Of a stretch of 64,000 nucleotides of DNA, positions 35,002 through 44,524 are shown piece by piece. The number at the start of each line of letters is the position of its first letter. Within the stretch, counting starts at the first letter, position 1. This DNA is from Robinsoniella peoriensis. Its GTDB lineage: Bacteria > Bacillota > Clostridia > Lachnospirales > Lachnospiraceae. The notes under the pieces were generated by a model, which was given only the letters and a program-made list of their open reading frames with translations, ran no database searches and had not been told where the DNA came from. Where the stretch lies: NCBI RefSeq assembly GCF_042680125.1, contig NZ_JBHTNY010000005.1, one strand, 5' to 3'. The position numbers and the translations under genes were made by a program.

Positions 35002-37323
35002 ATGAGTGAAATAATAAAGAATATACCAGCAGTTGCACTTCGCGGAATGACAATTTTACCTTCTATGATTGTACATTTCGATATCAGCAGGACAAAATCC
35101 ATCAGAGCTATCGAAGAGGCAATGTTAAAAGAACAAAGGCTGTTTGTAGTGACGCAGAAAGACCCGGATCTATCTGATCCGGAGTTAAATGACCTGTATC
35201 ATATTGGTACAATTGTTGAGATCAAGCAGGTGGTCAAACTGCCGCAGAATATTTTCCGCGTTCTGGCTGAAGGGCTGGAACGTGCTGAACTTCTGGATTT
35301 ATCAGGGACAGAGGAATATCTGGTAGTTGAGGCAGGTACCTTTTCTCAGGAGCCTGCGCAGCCAATGGATGACTATATGAAACAGGCTATGGTTCGGAAT
35401 TTAAAAGAAATTTTTGAAAACTATAGCAAAGAAAACGGAAAAATGAGTAAAGAACTGGTACATCAGCTTTTGGAAATAACAGAGATCGAAAAGCTGGTGG
35501 ATCAGATTGGTATTAATATACCACTTTATTTTGAAGATAAGCAGCGCCTGTTGGAAGCCGTAGATATCTTTGAACGTTACGAACTGCTCAGCGTGATACT
35601 GAGTAACGAGATTAATGTTTTGAAGATTAAGCGTGATTTACAGGAAAAAGTAAAAGAACATGTGGATAAGAATCAGAAAGAATATCTTCTGCGTGAACAA
35701 CTCAAAGTAATTCGTCAGGAATTAGGCGAAGATAACCTTTTAGGTGATGCCGATCATTTTAAAGAAGAACTGAATAAACTGAAGGCTTCAGGCAAGGTAA
35801 AGGAGAAGATCGCAAAAGAGATTGAACGTTTTAAAAGCGTTGGATCCAATTCTTCTGAGAGTGCGGTTATCCGGGGGTACCTGGAGACGTTGCTGGAAAT
35901 GCCCTGGGATAAGGCATCCAAAGACAACAAAGATCTGAAAAATGCCCAGAAGATCCTGGATCAGGATCATTATGGACTGGAAAAGGTAAAAGAGAGAGTC
36001 CTGGAGTTTCTGGCTGTCCGCATTTTGACAAAGAAAGGGGAAAGCCCTATTCTCTGTCTGGTAGGACCTCCCGGAACAGGTAAGACTTCCATTGCGAAGT
36101 CTGTTGCCAGAGCACTGGATAAAAAGTATGTCCGTATCTGCCTTGGCGGCGTACGGGATGAGGCTGAGATCAGAGGTCACCGCAGAACTTATGTTGGCGC
36201 CATGCCGGGAAGAATTGCCAGTGGCATGAAAACGGCAGGAGTTAGAAATCCACTGATGCTTTTAGATGAGGTGGATAAAGTCAGCAGTGATTATAAGGGG
36301 GATACATCTTCTGCACTTCTGGAGGTACTGGATTCTGAGCAGAATAATAAATTCAGGGATCATTATCTGGAAATCCCCATTGATTTGTCAGAAGTGCTTT
36401 TCATAGCCACGGCAAATGATATGCAGGCGATTCCAAGACCGCTGCTGGACCGAATGGAGATAATCGAAATCTCCAGCTATACGGAGAATGAAAAACTTCA
36501 TATTGCCAAAGAACACCTGATCAGAAAGCAGATCGAACGTCATGGACTGAACGCAAAGCAATTATCCATCAGTGACACAGCACTGCGAACAATCATAGCT
36601 TCTTATACAAAAGAGGCAGGAGTTCGTAACCTGGAACGAAAAATTGGAGAGATCTGCCGAAAGGCAGCACGGGAAATCTTAGAAAACAAGAAGTCCCGCA
36701 TTACAATTACAGAATCTAATTTGGCCAAATACCTTGGTAAGAAAAGATACAGCTTCCAGGGCTTGAATGAAACAAATGAAATCGGGATTGTCCGGGGACT
36801 GGCATGGACCAGTGTCGGCGGAGATACCCTTCAGATAGAAGTTAATATTCTTCCGGGAAAAGGTGAGTTTTTACTGACCGGACAACTGGGAGATGTAATG
36901 AAAGAATCTGCACAGGCAGGCATCAGCTATATACGCTCTTTGAGCAAAGCGTATAAGATTCAGGATGATTTTTTCAAAAAGCATGATATTCACATACATA
37001 TTCCGGAAGGGGCAGTACCCAAAGACGGTCCCTCTGCCGGAGTAACAATGGCAACCGCAATGATTTCAGCAATTACAGAAACACCGGTCCGTGCAGATGT
37101 CGCGATGACCGGGGAGATCACTTTAAGAGGAAGGGTTCTTCCCATTGGAGGACTGAAGGAAAAACTGCTGGCTGCTAAAAATGCAGGAATGAAGACGGTA
37201 TTCGTTCCCGCCAAAAATAAACCAGATGTAGAAGAAATATCAAGCGAAATTAAAAGGGGACTGGAAATCCGGTTCGCCGAGACGATGAAAGACATTCTGC
37301 CTGAGGCACTGGTTAAAGCTTAA
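35002..37323 (+). CDS. lon: Lon protease (LonA type, ATP-dependent)
   Basis: 773 residues. N-terminal substrate-binding domain, AAA+ module with GPPGTGKTS and LMLLDEVDKV, and a C-terminal protease domain with the Ser-Lys dyad Ser678 (DGPSAGV) and Lys721 (GGLKEKLLAAK). It degrades misfolded and regulatory proteins in the cytoplasm. Like the other genes in this block, it sits in the usual order clpX-lon-yihA. Confidence 0.97.
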   Translation: MSEIIKNIPAVALRGMTILPSMIVHFDISRTKSIRAIEEAMLKEQRLFVVTQKDPDLSDPELNDLYHIGTIVEIKQVVKLPQNIFRVLAEGLERAELLDLSGTEEYLVVEAGTFSQEPAQPMDDYMKQAMVRNLKEIFENYSKENGKMSKELVHQLLEITEIEKLVDQIGINIPLYFEDKQRLLEAVDIFERYELLSVILSNEINVLKIKRDLQEKVKEHVDKNQKEYLLREQLKVIRQELGEDNLLGDADHFKEELNKLKASGKVKEKIAKEIERFKSVGSNSSESAVIRGYLETLLEMPWDKASKDNKDLKNAQKILDQDHYGLEKVKERVLEFLAVRILTKKGESPILCLVGPPGTGKTSIAKSVARALDKKYVRICLGGVRDEAEIRGHRRTYVGAMPGRIASGMKTAGVRNPLMLLDEVDKVSSDYKGDTSSALLEVLDSEQNNKFRDHYLEIPIDLSEVLFIATANDMQAIPRPLLDRMEIIEISSYTENEKLHIAKEHLIRKQIERHGLNAKQLSISDTALRTIIASYTKEAGVRNLERKIGEICRKAAREILENKKSRITITESNLAKYLGKKRYSFQGLNETNEIGIVRGLAWTSVGGDTLQIEVNILPGKGEFLLTGQLGDVMKESAQAGISYIRSLSKAYKIQDDFFKKHDIHIHIPEGAVPKDGPSAGVTMATAMISAITETPVRADVAMTGEITLRGRVLPIGGLKEKLLAAKNAGMKTVFVPAKNKPDVEEISSEIKRGLEIRFAETMKDILPEALVKA

Positions 37324-37370
37324 CCGGGAAGATGTTTGAAACCGCAGCAATAGCGGTATGAGAGGAAAAT

Positions 37371-37949
37371 ATGGTAATAAAAAATGTAGCATTAGAGACA
37401 GTATGCGGAATAACCAGCGTGCTTCCGGATAATGATAAAATGGAGATTGCATTTGCAGGGAAGTCCAATGTGGGAAAATCTTCCTTAATTAATGGGCTGA
37501 TGAACCGGAAATCCCTTGCGAGAACCAGTTCTTCGCCTGGAAAAACCCAGACAATCAATTTCTATAATATTAATGATGAAATGTATCTGGTTGATCTTCC
37601 GGGATATGGCTATGCAAAGGTTGCCCAGGCGGTAAAAGAAAAATGGGGGAAACTGATTGAGCGTTATCTCCATGAGTCAAAACAGCTTAAAGCAGTGTTT
37701 TTGTTAATTGATATCCGCCATGAGCCGTCGGAAAATGACAAAACCATGTATGACTGGATTCTGCATAATGGATATGAGCCAATTATTATTGCAACGAAAC
37801 TGGACAAGCTGAAAAGAAGCCAGGTTCCAAAGCATTTAAAACAGGTCAGGACAGGTCTGAATGTGGTAGAAGGAACTCAGATAATACCATTTTCTGCAGA
37901 GACAAAACAGGGCAGGGATGAAATCTGGGCTTTGATCGACGAGCTGTAA
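37371..37949 (+). CDS. yihA: YihA/YsxC (EngB) ribosome-biogenesis GTPase
   Basis: 192 residues. Circular order of G motifs typical of the family: G1 GKSNVGKSS, G2-region Thr in SPGKTQTINFY, G3 DLPGYGYAK, G4 TKLDK. It assists 50S subunit assembly. Spacing from lon is 47 bases, within the same operon, and a terminator follows. Confidence 0.95.
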   Translation: MVIKNVALETVCGITSVLPDNDKMEIAFAGKSNVGKSSLINGLMNRKSLARTSSSPGKTQTINFYNINDEMYLVDLPGYGYAKVAQAVKEKWGKLIERYLHESKQLKAVFLLIDIRHEPSENDKTMYDWILHNGYEPIIIATKLDKLKRSQVPKHLKQVRTGLNVVEGTQIIPFSAETKQGRDEIWALIDEL

Positions 37950-37980
37950 TTAAGCGGGAACATAACGTTATAGATTTAAA

Positions 37981-38018
37981 AAATCGCGATAGCAATAAAC
38001 ATTTGCATCGCGGTTTTT
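37981..38018 (+). terminator. Terminator after yihA
   Basis: AAATCGCGAT pairs with ATCGCGGTTT (10 bp with one T-G), ending in TTTTT. It closes the tig-yihA block. Confidence 0.75.
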
Positions 38019-38030
38019 CGATTTCACAAA

Positions 38031-38051
38031 ACTGACTGACTGGTCGGACGG
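38031..38051 (+). promoter_or_regulatory. TetR-type operator in front of the RND exporter
   Basis: ACTGACTGACTGGTCGGACGG contains a near-palindrome of GAC-TGAC/GGTC-GAC halves, the shape of operators recognised by TetR-family repressors. It lies about 66-86 bases before the exporter start; the exporter's own TetR gene is the second gene of the operon. No clear -35/-10 pair was assigned. Confidence 0.55.
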
Positions 38052-38116
38052 AAGAACACAGGAAATTATCTGCAAATAATATGATTGTGGGGTTATACGC
38101 AAAGGAAGGAGGAAAT

Positions 38117-41100
38117 ATGATATCTCGATATAGTGTGAAACGGCCGTATACGGTAGTAGTGGCTGTGGTTCTGGTAATTATACTGGGGGTTGTGTCATTT
38201 TTAAATATGAAGACAGATCTGCTTCCGGATATGACATTGCCTTATGCAATTGTTATGACTACGTACCCGGGAGCAAGCCCGGAGGAGGTAGAGACGATGG
38301 TCACCAAGCCTGTGGAACAGGCAATGGCAACCATTAGTAATATTGAAAATGTTACCTCAGTATCCAGTGAAAATGTATCACAGGTTATACTTGAATTTTC
38401 CCAGAGTGCCAATATGGACGCAGTTACCATTGAAATGCGGGAAAGTCTGGATCAGATCAAAGGTTACTGGGATGATGCCGTGGGAAGTCCGATTATCATG
38501 AAGCTGAATCCGGACATGATGCCCATTATGGTAGCGGCGGTGGAAGCCGGTGATATGAGCAGCTCAGAACTTACGGAACTGGTGAAGAACAAACTGCTCC
38601 CGGATCTGGAAAGTATTGAGGGGGTAGCTTCCGCTTCTACTTCGGGAGATGTGAAGGAAGATATAAAGGTTGTCATCCGCCAGGAAAAAGTAGATGCAGT
38701 GAATCAGAAAATTATCGCATCCCTGGATGCTAAATTTGCGGATGCAAAAACGGAAATGGATCAAGCCCAAAGCAAGATCGAAGACGGGAAAAAGCAGTTA
38801 GATTCAGGACAGAAAGAACTGGCTGACCAGACTGCAAATGCAGAAGCTCAGATTAGCAGCGGTAAGGACGAACTGCTGAAAAACGAAGTACAGATCGACT
38901 CAGCGCTTGCCGCTATAGCAGAAAAACAGCAGACTTTGGAAACATCCAGATCTCTCATTGAAGTATTGGAAACTAAGTTTACCCAGGGACAGGCAGAACT
39001 GGCAGCCAAGGAAAGCGAGCTTGCCCAAAGCGAAGCAGAATTGGAAAAAAAAGCAGAAGAATTAAAAGATGCGGCCACTCAGATCAAGTCTCTGCCGGAG
39101 CAGCTAAAAGAACTGGAAAACCAGATACAGCAGATTACAGATGCCGAGGCAGCATTAACCCAGGCGAAAGAGAAGCTCCCGGCACTGCGAAAGGCGCAGG
39201 AAGAGCTTACAAAGGCACTGGAGCAGCTTCGGGCACTGGGTGAAATGGCACCAGCTGATAAAATAGAAGAACTGGAAAAGCAGCTGCAGCAAACAGAAGC
39301 AGGTATCCGTGCAATAGAAGACGGTTTAAAAAAGATGGGTATAGAGGAAAGCCAGATTGATGAAAAGCTGGCTGAACTGACAGATACCAAATCTAAGCTG
39401 ACTCAGAGCAAAGCCCTGCTGGAAAAAGCGGTGGAGGCATCCGCAGGCAAAGATCAGACTGATGTGGGAGCTGCGCTCATCGAAGAAGGAAAAAGGCAGG
39501 CCGCCCAGGGAAAAGAACAGATTGAAGTACTGAAGTCCCAGCTTAATGAGCTTCAGGATCAGATCACAAATGGGAAAGCACAGCTGGATGAGGGCGCTCT
39601 TCAGCTGGAAACTGCGAAACAGCAGTTAGAGACAGCGAAGACGCAGATAAAAACAGGACAGTCCACCGTAGCAGAAGCACTGGAAGAGCTGAACAGGCAG
39701 AAGGTAACGGCTACGATTGAACTGGCAGCCACAAAGGCAGAATTAAGCAGTGGGGAAAAAGAGTTAAAATCTGCAAAAGACCAGCTGGATTCTCAGCGAG
39801 ATGCGGCATACGATAAAGCGGATCTGGATCAGATTGTAACAGCAGATATGGTAAAAGGGATTCTGGCTGCCCAGAACTTTACCATGCCTGCCGGATATGT
39901 TACGGAAGATGGCGTGGATTATCTGGTAAGGGTAGGCGACAAGATTACAGAGGTGGAAGACTTATCTGACCTGGTTTTAATGGATATGCATATGGATGGA
40001 GTAGAGCCCGTTAAATTGTCGGATGTGGCAGATGTTGCAGTAACCGATAACAGCGATGAGGTATATGCAAAGATTAACGGCCATGCAGGTATCTTATTTA
40101 CCATGCAGAAGCAGTCCGGATATTCCACCGGAGAGGTATCAGACCGGATCAAAGCCCGGTTTGAAGAACTGACACAGTCCAACCCCCAGGCTCACTTTAT
40201 TACCCTTATGGATCAGGGGGTATACATTGATCTGGTAGTAGATTCGGTTATTCAGAATATGATTATGGGCGGTATTCTGGCAATCCTTGTGCTGTTTTTA
40301 TTTTTAAAGAGTTTCCGCCCGACACTGGTTATTGCATTTTCCATTCCGATCAGTATTATGACCGCTATTGTGCTGATGTATTTTACCGGGATTACCCTGA
40401 ACGTCATTTCCTTATCCGGGCTGGCTTTGGGAGTGGGGATGCTGGTGGACAATTCCATTGTTGTTATAGAAAATATTTACCGTCTGAGGACGGAAGGACT
40501 TCCGGTGAAAAAGGCGGCAGTAGAGGGGGCTCATCAGGTTGCAGGTGCAATTGCAGCATCCACCCTGACTACCATCTGCGTATTTGCACCGATTGTGTTT
40601 ACCAAAGGCATTACCAGGCAGCTGTTTGTGGATATGGGGCTTACTATTGCGTTTTCTCTCCTGGCAAGTCTTGCAGTAGCATTGACTCTGGTGCCGATGA
40701 TGGGGGCAGGACTGTTAAAAAATACTGCCGAAAAGCAAAGTAAGGTACTGGACCGGCTGATTGCGGGATATGGAAAAATTATAAAGCTGGCGCTTAAGTT
40801 TAAGCCGGTTGTTCTCATTGGTGCAGTGGTTCTGCTGATATTAAGCGGTGTACTGGCGGTATCCAGAGGTACTGCATTTATGGCTGACATGGAGAGTACC
40901 CAGATGAATGTGAGCCTGACCATGCCGGATGAGGCTACCCTGAAAGAAACCGGAGAAATGTCTGATAAAGTAATGGAAGAAATACAGAATATCCAGGATG
41001 TTGCCGATGTGGGAGCAATGGCGGGAAATTCCGGTGCAGGTATGTTCGGAGGCGGAAAATCAAAAACCAATAAAGTAACCATGTATGTACTGTTAAGTGA

Positions 41101-42313
41101 AAATAAGAAAGCCTCCAACGACAAAATAGCAGAAGAGATTAAAAACAGGACAAAGGACTTCCCCTGCGAAATCGAAGTAGAGACTTCCAGCATGGATATG
41201 TCAGCGCTGGGAGGAAGCGGGGTATCCATAAAGGTTAAGGGTCGTGAGCTGGATACGATCAAGGAAATAGCAGCAGATGTTGCCGGGATCGTAAAAGAAG
41301 TAAAAGGTACGCAGGATGTGTCTGACGGTGTGGAAGAGAAAACACAGGAAATGCGTCTGGTCGTAGACAAAACGGCAGCTTCTGAATATCAGCTGACGGT
41401 TGCGCAGGTCTTTCAGTATCTGCAGGGGAAACTGGCAGATGCAAAATCAGCAACTACGATTTCAGCAGATGCCAAAGACTACTCAGTTATGGTGGTGGAT
41501 GGTGCAGACAAATCCCTAACCAGAGAAGAAATTAAAAAACTGCGTATTACCGGAAAAGATGCAGAAGGAAAAGATAAAGATGTACCACTTATGGATATTG
41601 TAAAATTCGTGGATGCAGAAGGCTTTACTTCCATTAACAGAGAATCGCAGACCCGTTATGTAACTGTAACAGCCGGTCTGGATAAAGATGCGAATATCGG
41701 TATTGTATCAGATGAAATTAATAAAAAGCTGGTCAATTACGATGTACCAAAGGGCTATACCGTAGAGATGGCAGGAGAGGATCAGACAATAAAAGAATCG
41801 ATGACGGAAGTATTTAAAATGCTGGGTCTTGCAGTGGTATTTATGTATCTGATCATGGTTGCACAATTTCAGTCTCTGCTGTCACCATTTATCATTATGT
41901 TTACCATACCCCTTGCATTTACGGGTGGTTTACTGGGACTGTTTCTCACCAATAATCCAGTCAGCGTCATAGCCATGATCGGATTTGTAATGCTGTCCGG
42001 TATTATTGTAAACAATGGTATTGTTCTGGTTGATTATATTAACCAGCTTAGAAAAGGCGGTATGGAGAAAAAAGAAGCAATTGCAGAAGCCGGAATGACC
42101 AGACTGCGCCCGATTATTATGACGGCGCTGACAACGGTTTTAGGGCTTTCCACCATGGCCATGGGAATCGGAATGGGTTCCGATATGGTTCAGCCTATGG
42201 CAATTGTAACGATAGGCGGATTAATTTACGGAACATTGCTTACGCTGGTGGTTGTTCCCTGTATTTATGATATTTTTAACCGGAAAGAAGACATCACAGA
42301 GGAGGAAATATAA
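38117..42313 (+). CDS. RND-type efflux permease with a long coiled-coil insertion
   Basis: 1398 residues; ATG 38117 follows AAGGAGG, and an earlier in-frame start lacks a site. It belongs to the HAE1-like RND family (AcrB relatives; closest style is Gram-positive SwrC): first membrane helix, DLLPDM then YPGASPEEVE, second-half YTVEMAGEDQTIKESM, and about 12 membrane helices. The proton-relay Asp778-Asn779 in GMLVDNSIVVIENIY stands where AcrB has Asp407-Asp408. Residues about 195-566 are a Gln/Glu/Lys/Leu-rich coiled coil inserted in the first extracytoplasmic loop, making it some 350 residues longer than AcrB. It should export hydrophobic compounds. With no outer membrane in this group, the coil may take the role of an adaptor, which is inference. 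Confidence 0.88.
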   Translation: MISRYSVKRPYTVVVAVVLVIILGVVSFLNMKTDLLPDMTLPYAIVMTTYPGASPEEVETMVTKPVEQAMATISNIENVTSVSSENVSQVILEFSQSANMDAVTIEMRESLDQIKGYWDDAVGSPIIMKLNPDMMPIMVAAVEAGDMSSSELTELVKNKLLPDLESIEGVASASTSGDVKEDIKVVIRQEKVDAVNQKIIASLDAKFADAKTEMDQAQSKIEDGKKQLDSGQKELADQTANAEAQISSGKDELLKNEVQIDSALAAIAEKQQTLETSRSLIEVLETKFTQGQAELAAKESELAQSEAELEKKAEELKDAATQIKSLPEQLKELENQIQQITDAEAALTQAKEKLPALRKAQEELTKALEQLRALGEMAPADKIEELEKQLQQTEAGIRAIEDGLKKMGIEESQIDEKLAELTDTKSKLTQSKALLEKAVEASAGKDQTDVGAALIEEGKRQAAQGKEQIEVLKSQLNELQDQITNGKAQLDEGALQLETAKQQLETAKTQIKTGQSTVAEALEELNRQKVTATIELAATKAELSSGEKELKSAKDQLDSQRDAAYDKADLDQIVTADMVKGILAAQNFTMPAGYVTEDGVDYLVRVGDKITEVEDLSDLVLMDMHMDGVEPVKLSDVADVAVTDNSDEVYAKINGHAGILFTMQKQSGYSTGEVSDRIKARFEELTQSNPQAHFITLMDQGVYIDLVVDSVIQNMIMGGILAILVLFLFLKSFRPTLVIAFSIPISIMTAIVLMYFTGITLNVISLSGLALGVGMLVDNSIVVIENIYRLRTEGLPVKKAAVEGAHQVAGAIAASTLTTICVFAPIVFTKGITRQLFVDMGLTIAFSLLASLAVALTLVPMMGAGLLKNTAEKQSKVLDRLIAGYGKIIKLALKFKPVVLIGAVVLLILSGVLAVSRGTAFMADMESTQMNVSLTMPDEATLKETGEMSDKVMEEIQNIQDVADVGAMAGNSGAGMFGGGKSKTNKVTMYVLLSENKKASNDKIAEEIKNRTKDFPCEIEVETSSMDMSALGGSGVSIKVKGRELDTIKEIAADVAGIVKEVKGTQDVSDGVEEKTQEMRLVVDKTAASEYQLTVAQVFQYLQGKLADAKSATTISADAKDYSVMVVDGADKSLTREEIKKLRITGKDAEGKDKDVPLMDIVKFVDAEGFTSINRESQTRYVTVTAGLDKDANIGIVSDEINKKLVNYDVPKGYTVEMAGEDQTIKESMTEVFKMLGLAVVFMYLIMVAQFQSLLSPFIIMFTIPLAFTGGLLGLFLTNNPVSVIAMIGFVMLSGIIVNNGIVLVDYINQLRKGGMEKKEAIAEAGMTRLRPIIMTALTTVLGLSTMAMGIGMGSDMVQPMAIVTIGGLIYGTLLTLVVVPCIYDIFNRKEDITEEEI

Positions 42314-42943
42314 ATGGACGCAGGAAAGTTACAGGATTTGCTGCAGCTGAATTCCCCAAAGGTCACGGCTATGTATGAGGCAGTGAATGAACTGGTGCTT
42401 GATGGAATGAGTTTACATTCCATCAAAGTATCGGATATTACCCAAAAGGCGGGCATAGGGAAAGGTACGGCATATGACTATTTTCAAAGTAAAGAAGAAA
42501 TCATAACAAAGGCGATTCTTTACAATATCCATAAAAGCATCTGTGATATGGCACACTGTGTAATGAAAAAAGATTGTTTCGAGGATAAAATATACGAGAT
42601 CCTGAACAATATGGAGAATAATTATAAGACCAGAAGAAGCTGGCTTCAGTATCTGTGTTTCCATGCACAGTCCATCACAATGGAGCAGGAGCATCTGGAA
42701 AGCATTCTGAAGCTGGAAGGGTATGACAGCGGACTGCGCTGCTTTGTCACCGGGCTGGTGAATCAGGCTTACAAAGAAAAGCTGATCCCTCAGCCAATAT
42801 CCTATTACCGCGCAGCAGTTGGGCTGTTTCCGCAGATAAGCGCCTTCTGGTACTATCTGGATGGAAAAGCCGGAATGGATGAGGTGACTTTGGCAGAAGC
42901 TAAGCAAATTGCATATGAAAATGTGCTAAAAGTTTGGAGATAA
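42314..42943 (+). CDS. TetR-family repressor of the exporter operon
   Basis: 209 residues. The ATG directly follows the exporter stop and is served by AGAGGAGG within the exporter's last codons. The N-terminal helix-turn-helix has ITQKAGIGKGTAYDYFQSKEE; the rest is a helical ligand-binding domain with no assignable ligand. It probably represses its own operon via the site at 38031-38051 and lets go on binding the exporter's substrate. Confidence 0.88.
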   Translation: MDAGKLQDLLQLNSPKVTAMYEAVNELVLDGMSLHSIKVSDITQKAGIGKGTAYDYFQSKEEIITKAILYNIHKSICDMAHCVMKKDCFEDKIYEILNNMENNYKTRRSWLQYLCFHAQSITMEQEHLESILKLEGYDSGLRCFVTGLVNQAYKEKLIPQPISYYRAAVGLFPQISAFWYYLDGKAGMDEVTLAEAKQIAYENVLKVWR

Positions 42944-42973
42944 AGTAAAATTGCACGTTTCCAAACAAAAACC

Positions 42974-43002
42974 TTGTATGTTTTGTATTTATTTGATATA
43001 AT
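42974..43002 (+). promoter_or_regulatory. Promoter of the PPi-phosphofructokinase gene
   Basis: TTGTAT (42974-42979), 17 bases, TATAAT (42997-43002); start codon 45 bases downstream. Confidence 0.75.
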
Positions 43003-43046
43003 AGCAACTATAAATTTGTGCAGAATGCGAGGACGGAGGTATTGAC

Positions 43047-44276
43047 ATGAAAAGAAATGTTATTGTAGGACAATCGGGGGGCCCGACAGCAGTTATTAAT
43101 TCCAGTTTAGCCGGTGTTTATAAGACTGCAAGGGATAGAGGATTTCATAAAGTGTTTGGTATGCTTCATGGGATTCAGGGATTTTTAGATGAGAAATACA
43201 TTGACCTGTCTAAATATATCAAGAATGACCTGGATATTGAATTACTGAAGAGAACTCCATCGGCTTATCTGGGATCCTGCCGTTATAAACTGCCGGAGAT
43301 ACATGAAGATAAAGATATCTATGAGAAGATATTCGAGATATTAAACAGGCTGGAGATTGACAGCTTTATCTATATCGGCGGCAATGACTCCATGGATACC
43401 ATTAAGAAGCTTTCCGACTATGCAATACTTACGGGACAGTCGCAGAAATTTGTAGGCGTGCCGAAAACCATTGACAATGACCTGGCACTTACTGATCATA
43501 CTCCTGGTTTTGGCAGTGCGGCAAAATACATTGGAACATCCACAAAAGAAGTAATCCGGGACGGTCTTGGACTGTCATACAAGAAGGATATTGTCACAAT
43601 CATCGAAATTATGGGAAGAAATGCAGGCTGGCTTACCGGCGCGGCAGCCCTTTCAAAAGGAGAGGACTGTGATGGACCGGACTTAATTTATCTGCCGGAG
43701 CTTCCATTCGATGTATCAAAGTTTTTAGATAAAATACGTTCTCTGATAAAGAAAAAACATTCTATAGTGGTAGCCGTTTCCGAGGGAATTAAATTAGCAG
43801 ACGGAAGATATGTATGTGAACTTTCCCAGAATTCTGACTATATAGATGCATTTGGACATAAGCAGCTTAGCGGAACAGCGGATTATCTGGCGAACCTTAT
43901 AGCAGCAGAGATTGGATGTAAGACAAGGGGCGTGGAATTCAGCACGCTGCAAAGAAGTGCATCCCATGTGGCATCCAGAGTGGATATTAACGAAGCGTTT
44001 ATGGTAGGAGGTGCTGCCGTTAAAGCAGCTGACGAAGGAGATACGGGAAAGATGGTTGTCATTGACCGTGTATCGGATGATCCATATCAATGTGCTACCG
44101 GTATTTATGATGTGCATAAGATCGCAAATGATGAAAAACTGGTTCCAAGGGATTGGATATCCAAAGACGGAACGTATGTTACCAATGAATTTCTGGCATA
44201 TGTGAAGCCGCTGGTACAGGGAGATTATCCTCCGGTAATGGTAGACGGTATCCCGAGACATTTGGTTTATAAATAA
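43047..44276 (+). CDS. pfp: PPi-dependent 6-phosphofructokinase
   Basis: 409 residues, longer than the 320-residue ATP-PFKs. It phosphorylates fructose 6-phosphate reversibly with pyrophosphate. N-terminal GQSGGPTAVINSS binds phosphate. In GGNDSMDT, Asp114 occupies the position that is Gly in ATP enzymes and marks PPi use, and Lys140 in PKTIDND replaces the Gly of ATP enzymes. Catalytic Asp143/Asp145 are in the same motif. Start by GGACGGAGG upstream. Followed, under its own promoter, by pyruvate phosphate dikinase, which also uses PPi-linked chemistry. Confidence 0.93.
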   Translation: MKRNVIVGQSGGPTAVINSSLAGVYKTARDRGFHKVFGMLHGIQGFLDEKYIDLSKYIKNDLDIELLKRTPSAYLGSCRYKLPEIHEDKDIYEKIFEILNRLEIDSFIYIGGNDSMDTIKKLSDYAILTGQSQKFVGVPKTIDNDLALTDHTPGFGSAAKYIGTSTKEVIRDGLGLSYKKDIVTIIEIMGRNAGWLTGAAALSKGEDCDGPDLIYLPELPFDVSKFLDKIRSLIKKKHSIVVAVSEGIKLADGRYVCELSQNSDYIDAFGHKQLSGTADYLANLIAAEIGCKTRGVEFSTLQRSASHVASRVDINEAFMVGGAAVKAADEGDTGKMVVIDRVSDDPYQCATGIYDVHKIANDEKLVPRDWISKDGTYVTNEFLAYVKPLVQGDYPPVMVDGIPRHLVYK

Positions 44277-44300
44277 AAAAAGTGTAACATATTGTAAATG

Positions 44301-44348
44301 ATATAAGCTCTGACGCGACAAAAAACCGCGGCAGGGCTTATATTTTTG
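44301..44348 (+). terminator. Terminator of the PPi-phosphofructokinase gene
   Basis: ATATAAGCTCTG / CAGGGCTTATAT with an inner CGCG/CGCG stem, then TTTTT. Short distance after the stop. Confidence 0.75.
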
Positions 44349-44400
44349 CGGGATTACTGAAAAAAATACGTAATATAGGGTTATTAATGCGGTTTTTCAC

Positions 44401-44428
44401 TTGACTAGACTAGGATATGTGTTAAAAT
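44401..44428 (+). promoter_or_regulatory. Promoter of ppdK
   Basis: TTGACT (44401-44406), 16 bases, TAAAAT (44423-44428). A leader of about 90 bases precedes the AGGAGG site. Confidence 0.65.
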
Positions 44429-44524
44429 AAAACTGTGCGCAAAGCTCGCAGATATGGTAGTTATGCAGGGATCAGATACTCTGTACTAACATATACAAAT
44501 ACATTTTAGGAGGAATTAGTAAAA

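Noticed and set aside
40534..41370. 278-codon minus-strand open frame in the RND gene
   Set aside because: Antisense shadow of a well-supported plus-strand gene; no start site and no family resemblance.
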